13,625 nucleotides of DNA. Source: Caulobacter sp. CCH9-E1. GTDB taxonomy: Bacteria; Pseudomonadota; Alphaproteobacteria; Caulobacterales; Caulobacteraceae. Below are positions 5,906-13,460 of the stretch, one piece after another. How positions within the stretch are numbered: the first letter of the stretch is position 1; every line of letters begins with the position of its first letter. The stretch covers positions 1-13,625 of the forward strand of contig NZ_LSJA01000205.1 of the NCBI RefSeq assembly GCF_001556515.1, written 5' to 3'. Both the position numbers and the translations under genes were made by a program. Below the pieces are notes generated by a model, which was given only the letters and a program-made list of their open reading frames with translations, searched no databases and was not told the origin of the DNA.

Positions 5906-7515
5906 GCCCGGGCGTCCGGCAGGTCGACCACGAAGCGCGCGCCGATCACCGCGCCGGCCGCGTCGTGGCGGTTCTCGGCGTGGATCTGGCCGCCGTGGGC
6001 CTCGACGATCTGGCGGGCGATGGACAGGCCCAGGCCCGAATTGCCGCCGAACGCCCGGCCCTTGGGCCGCGAGGTGTAGAAGCGCTCGAAGATGGTCTCG
6101 AGATTGTCGGGCGGCACGCCGGGGCCGTCGTCCTCGACCGTGGTGATCAGCCGGCCCTTGGCGCGGGAGAGGCTGACGCGGACCTCGCCGTCGGCGGGGC
6201 TGAACGAGCGGGCGTTGTCGATCAGGTTGCGGAACACCTGGCCGATCGGGGTCTCGCGGGCCAGGATCTGCGCCGGATGGGCCGGGTCGGCGCTGGAAAA
6301 GCGGACGCGCACGCTGCCAGGGGCGTCGCCGGGGCGCAGCTGGGCTTCGTAGAGGCTGGTCACCTCGGTCAGCAGGCGGTTGAGGTCCAGGGCCTTGGGC
6401 GGCTCGCGCGACAGCTCGGCGTCCAGGCGCGAGGCGTTGGAGATGTCGGTGACCAGGCGGTCCAGCCGGTTGACGTCGTTCTGCAGGATGGCCAGCAGGC
6501 GGGCGCGGGCGGCCGGGTCGGTGACCAGGTCCAGGGTCTCGACGGCCGAGCGGATCGAGGTCAGCGGGTTCTTGATCTCGTGGGCCACGTCGGCGGCGAA
6601 GCGCTCGATGGCGTCCATGCGCTCGGACAGCGAATGGGTCATGTCCTCCAGCGACCGGGACAGGTCGCCCAGCTCGTCGTGGCGGCGCGACAGGTCGGGC
6701 AGCGAGATGGCGCGCGCCCCCTGCAGGCGGACCTGGTCGGCGGCGCGGGCCAGGCGTTGGACGGGCATGGCGATCAGCCGGTGCAGCAGCACGCTGGCGG
6801 TCAGGATGGCGCACATGGCCACGATGATGAACGGCAACAGGGCCAGGCGCTCGGCGGCGATGATCTCGTCGACGTCGCCGGCCTCCAGCGTCAGGACGCC
6901 CAGGATGGCGCGCACGTGCTGGATCGGGATCGACACCGAGACGACCCGCTCGCCGTTCTCGGCGATGCGGGTGCCGGCGACGGTGCGGCCCTTCATCGCC
7001 TGGGCGATCTCGTCGGCCAGGGCCTTCTGGGCGCGCTCGGCCTTGGCCTGCTCGGCGGGGGTCTTGCGCGGGGCGTCCGGGTTCTGGCCAGGCTTGCGGG
7101 CGGGCGGCAGCACCTTCCAGTCGACGCGGTCGGCGACCACGAACGAGTCGGCCAGCACCTTGCCGCGGGCGTCGAACAATCGCGCCCGCTGCGAGCGCGG
7201 GATGAACAGCAGCTGGAAGATGGCGCTGGCGGTGTAGGGGTCGAGCGCGGGCTCGGGCTCGCCGATCGTCGCCGACTGGTCGATGACGTTGGCGATCAGC
7301 TCGCCCTGGGTGCTGAGGCTGTCGATGCGCGCGTTGACGAGGCCGTTGCGCAGCTCGTTCAGCACCAGCGCCCCGATGACCACGATCACCAGGGCCAGGA
7401 CGTTCAGGCTGATGATCAGCCGGCCCAGCCGGGAGCCCCGCGGCCAGGCCAGGCGCCGACGGGGCGGGGGCGGGTCGCCGCCCGCCGCCTCAGGCCTCGC
7501 GGTAACGGTAGCCAA
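5902..7515 (-). CDS. chvG: Sensor histidine kinase ChvG
   Basis: ChvG is the inner-membrane sensor paired with ChvI. Numbering from the TTG at 7515 (537 residues), TM1 is about 32-54 ([20 protein letters not shown]). A periplasmic domain spans about 55-224 and includes a charged P/K/A-rich linker, and TM2 is 225-248. A HAMP region follows. Then come the HisKA motif [12 protein letters not shown] with His312, the N-box NLIDNARSF (430-438), G1 DDGPGVP (462-468) and G2 GNSGLGLSI (491-499). All catalytic motifs are intact. The start is uncertain. There is no ATG near the chvI stop; the TTG gives a 26-base overlap with chvI, while an ATG at 7614 would overlap by 125 bases. ChvG is known to respond to acid, osmotic and cell-wall stress in alphaproteobacteria. 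Confidence 0.93.
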   Translation of the reverse strand: MATVTARPEAAGGDPPPPRRRLAWPRGSRLGRLIISLNVLALVIVVIGALVLNELRNGLVNARIDSLSTQGELIANVIDQSATIGEPEPALDPYTASAIFQLLFIPRSQRARLFDARGKVLADSFVVADRVDWKVLPPARKPGQNPDAPRKTPAEQAKAERAQKALADEIAQAMKGRTVAGTRIAENGERVVSVSIPIQHVRAILGVLTLEAGDVDEIIAAERLALLPFIIVAMCAILTASVLLHRLIAMPVQRLARAADQVRLQGARAISLPDLSRRHDELGDLSRSLEDMTHSLSERMDAIERFAADVAHEIKNPLTSIRSAVETLDLVTDPAARARLLAILQNDVNRLDRLVTDISNASRLDAELSREPPKALDLNRLLTEVTSLYEAQLRPGDAPGSVRVRFSSADPAHPAQILARETPIGQVFRNLIDNARSFSPADGEVRVSLSRAKGRLITTVEDDGPGVPPDNLETIFERFYTSRPKGRAFGGNSGLGLSIARQIVEAHGGQIHAENRHDAAGAVIGARFVVDLPDARA

Positions 7516-8197
7516 CGCCGTACAGGGTCTCGATGGAGTCGAATTCCGGATCGACCTGACGGAACTTCTTGCGCATGCGCTTGATGTGGCTGTCGATCGT
7601 GCGGTCGTCGACATAGACCTGATCGTCGTAGGCCGCGTCCATCAGGTTGTCGCGACTCTTCACGAAGCCGGGACGCTGGGCCAGGGCCTGCAGCAGCAGG
7701 AACTCGGTGACGGTCAGGCGCACGGGCTTGCCGTCCCACAGGCTGTCGTGGCGGGCGGGATCGAGCGTGAGCTTGCCGCGCTTCATGACCTTGGAGCCGG
7801 CCGCGTTCGGGTCGGCCGGAGCGGCCTCGCCCTCGGGCCGCGCGCGGCGCAGCACCGCCTTGACCCGCTCGACCAGCAGGCGCTGGCTGAACGGCTTATG
7901 CATGTAGTCGTCGGCGCCGAGGTTGAAGCCCAGGACCTCGTCGATCTCCTCGTCCTTGGAGGTCAGCATGATCACCGGAATCTCGGAGTGCTGGCGCAGG
8001 CGGCGCAGCACTTCCATGCCGTCCATGCGGGGCATCTTGACGTCCAGGATCACCAGGTCCGGCGGGTTGGCCTCGACGCCTTCCAGACCCGACACGCCGT
8101 CGTGGAAGTGGTTCACGGTGTGCCCATGAGCCTGCAGGGTCATCGCGATCGAGGCGACGATGTTCTCGTCGTCGTCAATGAGGGTGATGGCGGCCAT
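7490..8197 (-). CDS. chvI: OmpR-family response regulator ChvI
   Basis: The 235-residue product has a receiver domain (about 1-118). It carries the acidic pocket IDDDE, the phospho-acceptor Asp52 in [11 protein letters not shown], Thr79 in MLTS and Lys101 in HKPFS. An OmpR/PhoB winged-helix DNA-binding domain follows (about 137-233), with [13 protein letters not shown] and a C-terminal GVGYRYREA. It regulates transcription on phosphorylation by ChvG, whose gene overlaps its 3' end. The ATG at 8197 begins [14 protein letters not shown], the usual start. It is the first gene of the five-gene operon. The upstream region carries tandem CTTAG/CTAAG repeats (8291-8304, 8393-8405) that could be autoregulatory sites. 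Confidence 0.96.
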   Translation of the reverse strand: MAAITLIDDDENIVASIAMTLQAHGHTVNHFHDGVSGLEGVEANPPDLVILDVKMPRMDGMEVLRRLRQHSEIPVIMLTSKDEEIDEVLGFNLGADDYMHKPFSQRLLVERVKAVLRRARPEGEAAPADPNAAGSKVMKRGKLTLDPARHDSLWDGKPVRLTVTEFLLLQALAQRPGFVKSRDNLMDAAYDDQVYVDDRTIDSHIKRMRKKFRQVDPEFDSIETLYGVGYRYREA

Positions 8198-8290
8198 CTA
8201 TTCGATCTTATCCTTCGACCTTCGTCGCTCGCCCGATCCTACCGGTCGAGCGCACCAGCTTCAACGCGCGTAGCGGCAAAGCTTTCCCGG

Positions 8291-8444
8291 CCCTAAGTCC
8301 TAAGCCTTTGCGGCCCCAGCAAGGCGCGATTGCGGCGCGCCGCCTTCTGTCTGGTCTAGATGGAGACATCCAAACCAGACAGGCTTCATCTTCTTAGACT
8401 TAGGGCGCGTAGGTTTAGCCGCTCACACTTAAACCTACACGCCC
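8291..8444. promoter_or_regulatory. Structured divergent intergenic region between chvI and the 566-residue gene
   Basis: Three strong inverted repeats lie here. (a) CCCTAAGTCcTAAG (8291-8304) pairs with CTTAGACTTAGGG (8393-8405): 13 bp with one bulged C. (b) Nested inside, CTGTCTGGT (8347-8355) pairs with ACCAGACAG (8374-8382). It is capped, beyond a 3x3 internal loop, by GATG-GAGA-CATC (8359-8370). (c) The arms 8403-8417 and 8430-8444 form a 15-position stem with a single mismatch. The arms of (a) and (c) overlap at 8403-8405, so those two are mutually exclusive. The arms of (a) also contain near-tandem CCTAAG and CTTAG hexamers, as OmpR-type regulators like ChvI often bind. There is no U-tract on either strand, so this is not an intrinsic terminator. 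It may be a long leader, an sRNA or a cluster of operators. Confidence 0.55.
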
Positions 8445-8514
8445 GATACGGGTTTCCCTCAACCTCACCTTAAGGTCTCGTACGCCATAGTCGCGCCTCG
8501 GGAGCGACCGCCGT

Positions 8515-10215
8515 ATGAGCCAAATCCATTACGAGCTTTTCGTCCGGCGGAAGGTCGGCGCGCAGTGGACGCTCGAGATCGCCACCGAGAACCGCGCGCA
8601 CGCCATCCAGACGGCCGAGGACGTGCTGGAGCAGAGCCGCGCCGTGGCCGTGCGGGTCAGCAAGGAGACGCTGAACCCCGCGACCGGCGAATACAAGTCG
8701 CTCGCCATCTTCACCAAGGGCATGGTCGACGGCGGTAAGCCGAAGAAGGAAGAGGAAGAGCGCGATCCGCTCTGCGTCCAGCCGGCCGACCTCTACACCG
8801 CCCACGCGCGCGACCGGATCGGCCGCCTGCTGGAGGGCTGGCTGAACCGCCACAAGGCCACGCCCTTCGAGCTGCTGCATCGTCCCGACCTTGTCGAGAA
8901 GCTCGAAGCGTCCGGCACCGACCTGCAGCACGCCCTGCAGAAGATCGCCATCCCCGAGGCCGATGCGCGCGGCGTCACGGTCCATGAAATCATCCGCCAC
9001 TTCCAGGGCCTGGTCGAGCGCGCGATCGGCAACCTGGGCAAGGCGTTCAAGAAGGGCGCTCTGCCCGACCTCGACAAGGAAGGCTTCGCCAAGGCCGCCG
9101 AGCGGCTGGTCGCCGACCCGGATCGGGCCTTCCTGCTGGGCGCGGGCGTCGCCGCCTCGATCGCCCCCGCCGCCAACTGGGCCGAGAAGATCGCCCGCCT
9201 GCTGGACCTGGCCGATTGCGCGCCGACCGAGCCCCGCGCCCGCGCCGCGGCCCTCAGCGCCATCGAGCAGCCCCTGGCCGAGATCATCGGCTCGCGCGCC
9301 GGCATGGCGGACCTGTTGGACACCACCAAGGGCGATCTCGGCTCGACCCTGGCCGCCATGACCCGCCTGACCGGCGGCGCGGGGGTCGAGGCCCTGATCC
9401 GCATCGAGGCCAGCGTCCGCGCCTGCATGCCCGAGCTCTCGGGCACGGCGAAACGGCTCAGCGACTGGCTGGCCGGCGACGACTTCCCGACCGTGCGCAA
9501 GGCCATCGCCGAACGCGTCCTGACCGAGCTGAACGGCGTGCGGCGTCTGAAGCCCGGCGACGCCGAGGCGGAGATCGAATATCTGCGCGCCCTGGCCATG
9601 AGCCTGACGGCCGCCGCCGGCCGCGTCCTGCAGGCCGAGGACATCCAGGCCGCCTTCACCACGCGCTCGAAGACCCTGCTGAACGGCGAGTTCATCGACA
9701 GCCTGCTGGGCCGCGACCGCTCGTCCTACGAAGAGATCAAGATCCTGATCCGGCTGGCCGAGAACGTCATGGGCGCGGTCAACAAGCGCAACGCCGCCCG
9801 CTGGCTGAACGGCAATATCAGCGCCATGCGGTTCGAGAAGGAGATGCGCCAGGGACCGGACTCGCCGATCGCCAAGCTCAGCCAGCTGGCGGGCCTCCAG
9901 CGCCAGCTGATCCGCTCGGGCCTGGTGCGCGAGGATTTCGAGCCGCTGTGCGCCAAGCTGGGCGACATCGGCGCGCAGATCGAGGCCGATACGCGCCTGC
10001 TGACCATGCTGGTCCGGGCCCCCGCGCCGCTGCCGCACCGCCTGACCCTGCTGGCCAAGCTGGCGATGGGCGAGTCCGGGCCGACCGGTCCGGTCGCCGA
10101 TAAGGCGCGCGCCGAGGCCCTGAAACTGGCCCGCGGCCCCGGCGCTCGCGAGGAACTGGCCGAGTCGCCGGCGACGCTGGACCTGATCAAGAGCCTGGCC
10201 AACAAGGCGGCTTAG
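8515..10215 (+). CDS. Conserved-looking helical protein of unknown function, 566 residues
   Basis: I do not recognise the family. The protein is soluble and has no signal peptide or membrane segment. Residues 1-70 form a small mixed alpha/beta module (MSQIHYELFVRRKVGAQWTL, then AEDVLEQSRAVAVRVSKETLNPATGEY). It is followed by a charged hinge, KPKKEEEERD (75-84). The remaining roughly 480 residues are almost entirely predicted helix, rich in A, L, E and R, with ARDRIGRLLEGWLNRH and KRNAARWLNGNISAMRFEKE among the more distinctive stretches. It looks like a scaffold or helical-repeat protein. The ATG has GGGAG about 11 bases upstream. Strong G/C third positions indicate a native gene. It is divergent from chvI and shares its intergenic region, so co-regulation by ChvI is plausible but untested. 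Confidence 0.88.
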   Translation: MSQIHYELFVRRKVGAQWTLEIATENRAHAIQTAEDVLEQSRAVAVRVSKETLNPATGEYKSLAIFTKGMVDGGKPKKEEEERDPLCVQPADLYTAHARDRIGRLLEGWLNRHKATPFELLHRPDLVEKLEASGTDLQHALQKIAIPEADARGVTVHEIIRHFQGLVERAIGNLGKAFKKGALPDLDKEGFAKAAERLVADPDRAFLLGAGVAASIAPAANWAEKIARLLDLADCAPTEPRARAAALSAIEQPLAEIIGSRAGMADLLDTTKGDLGSTLAAMTRLTGGAGVEALIRIEASVRACMPELSGTAKRLSDWLAGDDFPTVRKAIAERVLTELNGVRRLKPGDAEAEIEYLRALAMSLTAAAGRVLQAEDIQAAFTTRSKTLLNGEFIDSLLGRDRSSYEEIKILIRLAENVMGAVNKRNAARWLNGNISAMRFEKEMRQGPDSPIAKLSQLAGLQRQLIRSGLVREDFEPLCAKLGDIGAQIEADTRLLTMLVRAPAPLPHRLTLLAKLAMGESGPTGPVADKARAEALKLARGPGAREELAESPATLDLIKSLANKAA

Positions 10216-10317
10216 GAGCTCGGACGGTTCGTCCCGATATCGTGGACTTCCCGTAAGCCGAACGCCCAAACGTCGGCTATGGGTGGAAAGCCGTCATTGG
10301 TGCCGCGCCAGGGCACT

Positions 10318-10800
10318 TCACCAGCGGATAGGTTCGACGCCAGCGAGGTCTGAGACATTTATGAGTGCTGCCTTCAACTCGGAGAGCGCGGCGCCCCGGC
10401 AGCCGAGGTCGAAAGCCAGTTGGTTTGCGGCCTGGTCCATCCATATTATGTCACCGTCGCCCTGATCTGGCACGCAGGCGTCATCTCCTGGGAGAACGCG
10501 CAAACCAGTGGGCCGATAGGCGGCGAGCTCAGAGCGAATTCGAGCAACTTGCTCCACGGGAATGCGCTTCCTGTCGCTCGCCAGGACGTGACGCTCCCGA
10601 GTAACGCCGTGCCAAGACCAGCGTTTCCGCGTGACCCGCCCATCCCCGCGAATGGTCATCTCGTCGTATGTGCAGGGGAAGCAGAACGGTCCGCCTCCCA
10701 CCTGCACCGAGATGATCTCACCCGCGACCGAATTCGGGTGCGTTGGCCCTACCGCGCAGCCAGCAAGAACTAAGGCAACGGTCAGCGCCACCTTCCGCAC
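10318..10800 (-). CDS. Putative lipoprotein, DUF6438-like
   Basis: The 160-residue product starts with a lipoprotein signal: MRK, a hydrophobic VALTVALVLAG, then lipobox LAGC with Cys15. It is therefore probably anchored in the inner or outer membrane. The mature part has FCFPC (39-43) followed by YDEMTIRGDGRVTRKRWSW. This resembles the cysteine-containing start and GDG strand of DUF6438-type domains, a weak match made by eye. Further cysteines are at 109 and 134. The start is GTG, with GGGAG about 8 bases upstream. Third codon positions are less G/C-rich than in the flanking genes. With the membrane-protein gene at 10894-11424 it forms a same-strand pair, separated by 93 bases containing a strong hairpin. 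Confidence 0.75.
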   Translation of the reverse strand: MRKVALTVALVLAGCAVGPTHPNSVAGEIISVQVGGGPFCFPCTYDEMTIRGDGRVTRKRWSWHGVTRERHVLASDRKRIPVEQVARIRSELAAYRPTGLRVLPGDDACVPDQGDGDIIWMDQAANQLAFDLGCRGAALSELKAALINVSDLAGVEPIRW

Positions 10801-10863
10801 ACGATGCTCCCACTCTGACGAGACTTCGCTTTCTCTCGAAAGATGTCAGGTTCGCGGGAGGTA

Positions 10864-10899
10864 GCCTAGGCCCGCAACGGGTGGTTAGCGGGCCTAAGC
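10864..10899. other. Strong hairpin spanning the stop codon of the membrane-protein gene
   Basis: TAGGCCCGC (10867-10875) pairs perfectly with GCGGGCCTA (10888-10896). Two more pairs lie outside one mismatch. The CTA at 10894-10896 is the stop codon of the minus-strand gene, so the stem includes the end of the reading frame. No U-run follows on either strand. It may stabilise an mRNA 3' end, assist rho-dependent termination or attenuate transcription into the lipoprotein gene. Confidence 0.5.
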
Positions 10900-11424
10900 C
10901 TCTTGAACCGCAGACGGCAAACGAGCGACGAGCGTCAGTATCCTCTCACGCAGCGTCCAAACGCCTACGATTGAGAATAGGAGGAAAACTGCGGTTCCTC
11001 CTATCTTCCCAATAGAGACGCCCTTGCCGCTAAGCGCGATTTCAAATGCCTCAGCTGTCTTCCAAACGCAGGCGATAAACAAGGCACCGCTGGAAAATCG
11101 CAACAGCATTGCAGGGATGCCTTCGCTGCTTGCTGTATCGTCTCCCAGCAGCAGCTTAACTGCGGCAAGGAGCAAGGGCGTCAAGAGGAACGCCACCGTC
11201 CATTTCGCAGTAGCCCGAATTTTAGCCGATGCGACTGCGTAGATGGACCAGAGCCACAAAAAACCTAGAGCGACGAATGCGAAAAAGATCACAGCGATGA
11301 CCGCTCGATAGGCAAGCGGATCCTCAGCCCTTGCAGTGAAGACGCTGAAGAAGAGCGAACCCCCGACGGTGACGCTGGTGAAAAGCGCGGGGTGAACCGA
11401 CGCTACGCGTTGCTCAAGGGCCAT
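10894..11424 (-). CDS. Multi-pass membrane protein of unknown function
   Basis: The 176-residue protein has about five hydrophobic segments: roughly 13-30, 41-65, 74-93, 104-123 and 142-158. Short loops separate them, and LGDDTASSEG (93-102) is the only long polar one. I cannot assign a family. No catalytic or transporter motif is visible, and it could be a small integral membrane accessory protein. The ATG has GGAG five bases upstream. Many codons end in A or T (for example GCA, CTT, TTT, GGT), unlike the native genes on either side. This suggests horizontal acquisition together with the lipoprotein gene downstream. Confidence 0.72.
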   Translation of the reverse strand: MALEQRVASVHPALFTSVTVGGSLFFSVFTARAEDPLAYRAVIAVIFFAFVALGFLWLWSIYAVASAKIRATAKWTVAFLLTPLLLAAVKLLLGDDTASSEGIPAMLLRFSSGALFIACVWKTAEAFEIALSGKGVSIGKIGGTAVFLLFSIVGVWTLRERILTLVARLPSAVQEA

Positions 11425-11550
11425 GGTTACTCCGTGTCCGCTTCAACAATAACTGACGCGAACAGAGTCCGACTAGGGTCGCTAACAGCCTCCAGCATTC
11501 ATCCAGCAAGCCGACCCTCCCGGCCGCCCCGCCGCATCCGCCCGCGAGCC

Positions 11551-12648
11551 TCAGCGCAGGGCCGTCTGGACGTCGACCAGGCGCACGTCGTGCATCTGGT
11601 TCAGATAGGCCTCGTAGTAGCCCTTGTGCGAGGCGCCGACGATCGCCAGCAGGCGCATGCCGGGATGCTGGCCCAGGACGTCGCGGATATTGCCGACCAT
11701 GCGCAGGTTGCGGGTCTCCCAATAGCCGACGTATCGCCGTCCGAAGGCCTGAGGCGACGGCTCGCGCAGCGCCGCGCCGAAGTCGCCCTCGAAGGCCATC
11801 TTCTGGGCCTTGGCGCCGTTATAGGCGCGGTAGAGGTTCAGCACGCCGTCAGGCTTGTCGAGGTCTTGCTGCAGGCGCTTGCTCTCGGCCAGGCGGGCGT
11901 GGCTGACGGGATTGTCCCAGGCGCCGCGGATGGCCGTCTCGAACGCCTTCAGTTCGACGGGGTCGGTGCTTTCGGGCGTGTCGGCGGTGTGGTCGTCGAC
12001 GCTCCACAGGCGCTCGTGCCCCAGGCGCGCGGCCAGCACGGCCGCGATCTGCTGGGTTTCGTTGCGGCGGGCGCGAAGCTTTTCGAGCAGGGCGACCAGA
12101 TCGGCGTTCAGTCCCTCACCCGTCGTTCGCTCGGCGTCCGGCAGGCGCAGCCATTGGACCAGGGCCGAGCCGCGCTCGCCCGCCGCCAGGAATACGGCGG
12201 CCAGACGCCGCCGCTGGGCGGCGGAGGGGGCGGCGGGCCAGGCGGCCAGCAGGCGCTCGGCCTCGGCGTTGGCGGCCGGGACGTCCAGTCCGGTGGCCTG
12301 GCCGGCCGCCGTCGGATCCGCGCAGTAGGTCTTCACGGTCTCGGCGTAACGGCTCGGATAGCGTCGCAGGGCGTCGCATTGCAGGCCCGAGAGATCCTCC
12401 GTGGCGACGCCCGTCGGCTTCCAGGCCTCGAGCCGGTCCAGTAGCGGCGTCAGCCGCCCCATGTCGAACGTCTTGGGCAGGCCCGACAGGTGCGGCGTGC
12501 CCAGCACCATGACGGCGTTCGGCGCGCCGTGGGGCGGCCCTTTCAGGGTGTCCGGGTGGAAGGACGGACGATACTCTCCGGCTTGGGCCGCGACGGCTGT
12601 GCTCAACGCGCCCAAGGCGACGGCCATAATGCGAACAGTGCGAAACAT
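11551..12648 (-). CDS. Secreted DUF5694-like protein
   Basis: The 365-residue product has a signal peptide with probable cleavage after AQA (residues 21-23), so it is likely periplasmic. Motifs resemble DUF5694, a family related in fold to TraB/Tiki-type proteins. They are VMVLGTPHL (46-54), GVATEDLSG with Glu84, LWSVDDHTAD (214-223), RNLRMVGNI (313-321) and near the C-terminus VGASHKGYYEAYL (337-349). The GTPHL and GASH elements are the positions that would form a metal or active site in related folds, but activity is unknown. The ATG at 12648 has GAGGGGG four bases upstream. It is divergent from the gene at 12800. Strong G/C third positions mark it as a native gene. Confidence 0.85.
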   Translation of the reverse strand: MFRTVRIMAVALGALSTAVAAQAGEYRPSFHPDTLKGPPHGAPNAVMVLGTPHLSGLPKTFDMGRLTPLLDRLEAWKPTGVATEDLSGLQCDALRRYPSRYAETVKTYCADPTAAGQATGLDVPAANAEAERLLAAWPAAPSAAQRRRLAAVFLAAGERGSALVQWLRLPDAERTTGEGLNADLVALLEKLRARRNETQQIAAVLAARLGHERLWSVDDHTADTPESTDPVELKAFETAIRGAWDNPVSHARLAESKRLQQDLDKPDGVLNLYRAYNGAKAQKMAFEGDFGAALREPSPQAFGRRYVGYWETRNLRMVGNIRDVLGQHPGMRLLAIVGASHKGYYEAYLNQMHDVRLVDVQTALR

Positions 12649-12799
12649 GAAACCCCCTCGATGCCCTCGACGCTTAGAGGCTTCGGCGACGCTTCCTGGA
12701 GGCGCCTGTCATTTATTTAATGTCCGGCGGCGCTCGGGCGCTGGATTCGCGCCGCTAGGCGGATCAACCTGATGTTGTTTCAAGGGCGGGGGATGGGAC

Positions 12800-13069
12800 G
12801 TGGCGGCGCGCGAGAGCGACAAGACCAAGGTCTGGTTCGAATATGTCCGGACGACGGGGCGGTACACAGCGTGGCCCATCTGCTGGCAGGGCTGGGTGGC
12901 CATGATCGTGCTGATCCCCGGGCCGATCCTGGGCGCCGTTGTGCTGTCCAAGGTCTTTCCACAGGTCCCGCCCATGATGTTCGGACTTTCTGGAATGGCG
13001 CTCTGCTTTGCGACCTTCTTTCCGCTGACCTATTTCAAGGGACGGCCGTCGAAGCGCTCGGGCGTTTGA
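12800..13069 (+). CDS. Small two-helix inner-membrane protein
   Basis: This 89-residue product has two membrane segments, about 32-51 (WVAMIVLIPGPILGAVVLS) and 58-78 (PMMFGLSGMALCFATFFPL). Short charged tails flank them (ESDKTK at the N-terminus, KGRPSKRS at the C-terminus). Function is unknown. The start is GTG, with GGCGGGGGA about 6 bases upstream. An overlapping ATG at 12793 is in another frame and would give a hydrophilic antisense-like product. The gene is 64 bases before the EthD-like gene on the same strand, and the two may be co-transcribed. Confidence 0.72.
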   Translation: MAARESDKTKVWFEYVRTTGRYTAWPICWQGWVAMIVLIPGPILGAVVLSKVFPQVPPMMFGLSGMALCFATFFPLTYFKGRPSKRSGV

Positions 13070-13133
13070 CTCTTCCCCAACGGCGCCCGCTAGGCTCTCG
13101 CCGCGCGGTCAATCCGGCCGCCGGGAGATCGCC

Positions 13134-13445
13134 ATGGCCGTGTTCACCGTCCTCTATCCCGCCCGCGACGGCGCGAAGTTCGACCACGACTATTACAACG
13201 ACCACCACATCCCGCTGGTGAAGGACGCTTTCGCCGAGACGGGCCTGATTGACGTGCAGGTCCTGACGGGCGTTTCCGCGGGGGACGGCGGACCCGCGCC
13301 GTTCGTCAAGATCGTCACCCTCTTCTTCCGCGACGCCGAGGCGATGCAGGCCTCGCTGACCAGCCCTCAGGGGGCTGAACTGACGGCCGACCTGCCGAAC
13401 TTCACGGATATCCAGCCGATCGCGCAGATCAGCGTGGCGGCATAG
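13134..13445 (+). CDS. EthD-family protein
   Basis: The 103-residue product is a ferredoxin-like alpha/beta-barrel (dimeric) protein of the EthD family. The signature is FDHDYYNDHHIPLV (16-29), with the YY..HHIP pattern. A VKIVTLFF strand follows (about 78-85), and EAMQASLTSPQG is the second helix. EthD was first described in ethyl tert-butyl ether degradation gene clusters. Most chromosomal homologues, often annotated as EthD family reductase, have no proven activity. Length is normal and the domain complete. The ATG has GGGAGA about 6 bases upstream. Confidence 0.9.
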   Translation: MAVFTVLYPARDGAKFDHDYYNDHHIPLVKDAFAETGLIDVQVLTGVSAGDGGPAPFVKIVTLFFRDAEAMQASLTSPQGAELTADLPNFTDIQPIAQISVAA

Positions 13446-13460
13446 GCGCGAGCATGGCTT

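Noticed and set aside
5965..7584. 539-residue plus-strand open frame across chvG
   Set aside because: It is antisense to the ChvG kinase domains, repetitive in V, D, G, L and Q, and has no support as a gene.
8403..8444. Rho-independent terminator between chvI and the 566-residue gene
   Set aside because: The stem is strong, but no U-run follows on either strand, and the flanking genes diverge from it so neither needs a terminator here.
8470..10269. 599-residue open frame on the minus strand, opposite the 566-residue gene
   Set aside because: Its composition (Q, G, R, L, A and V runs) is typical of antisense reading of a high-GC gene. It has no ribosome site or domain, and the plus-strand frame has proper codon bias and a start signal.
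11392..12444. 350-residue plus-strand open frame opposite the DUF5694-like gene
   Set aside because: It has antisense composition with glycine runs. The minus-strand gene has a signal peptide, a ribosome site and conserved motifs.
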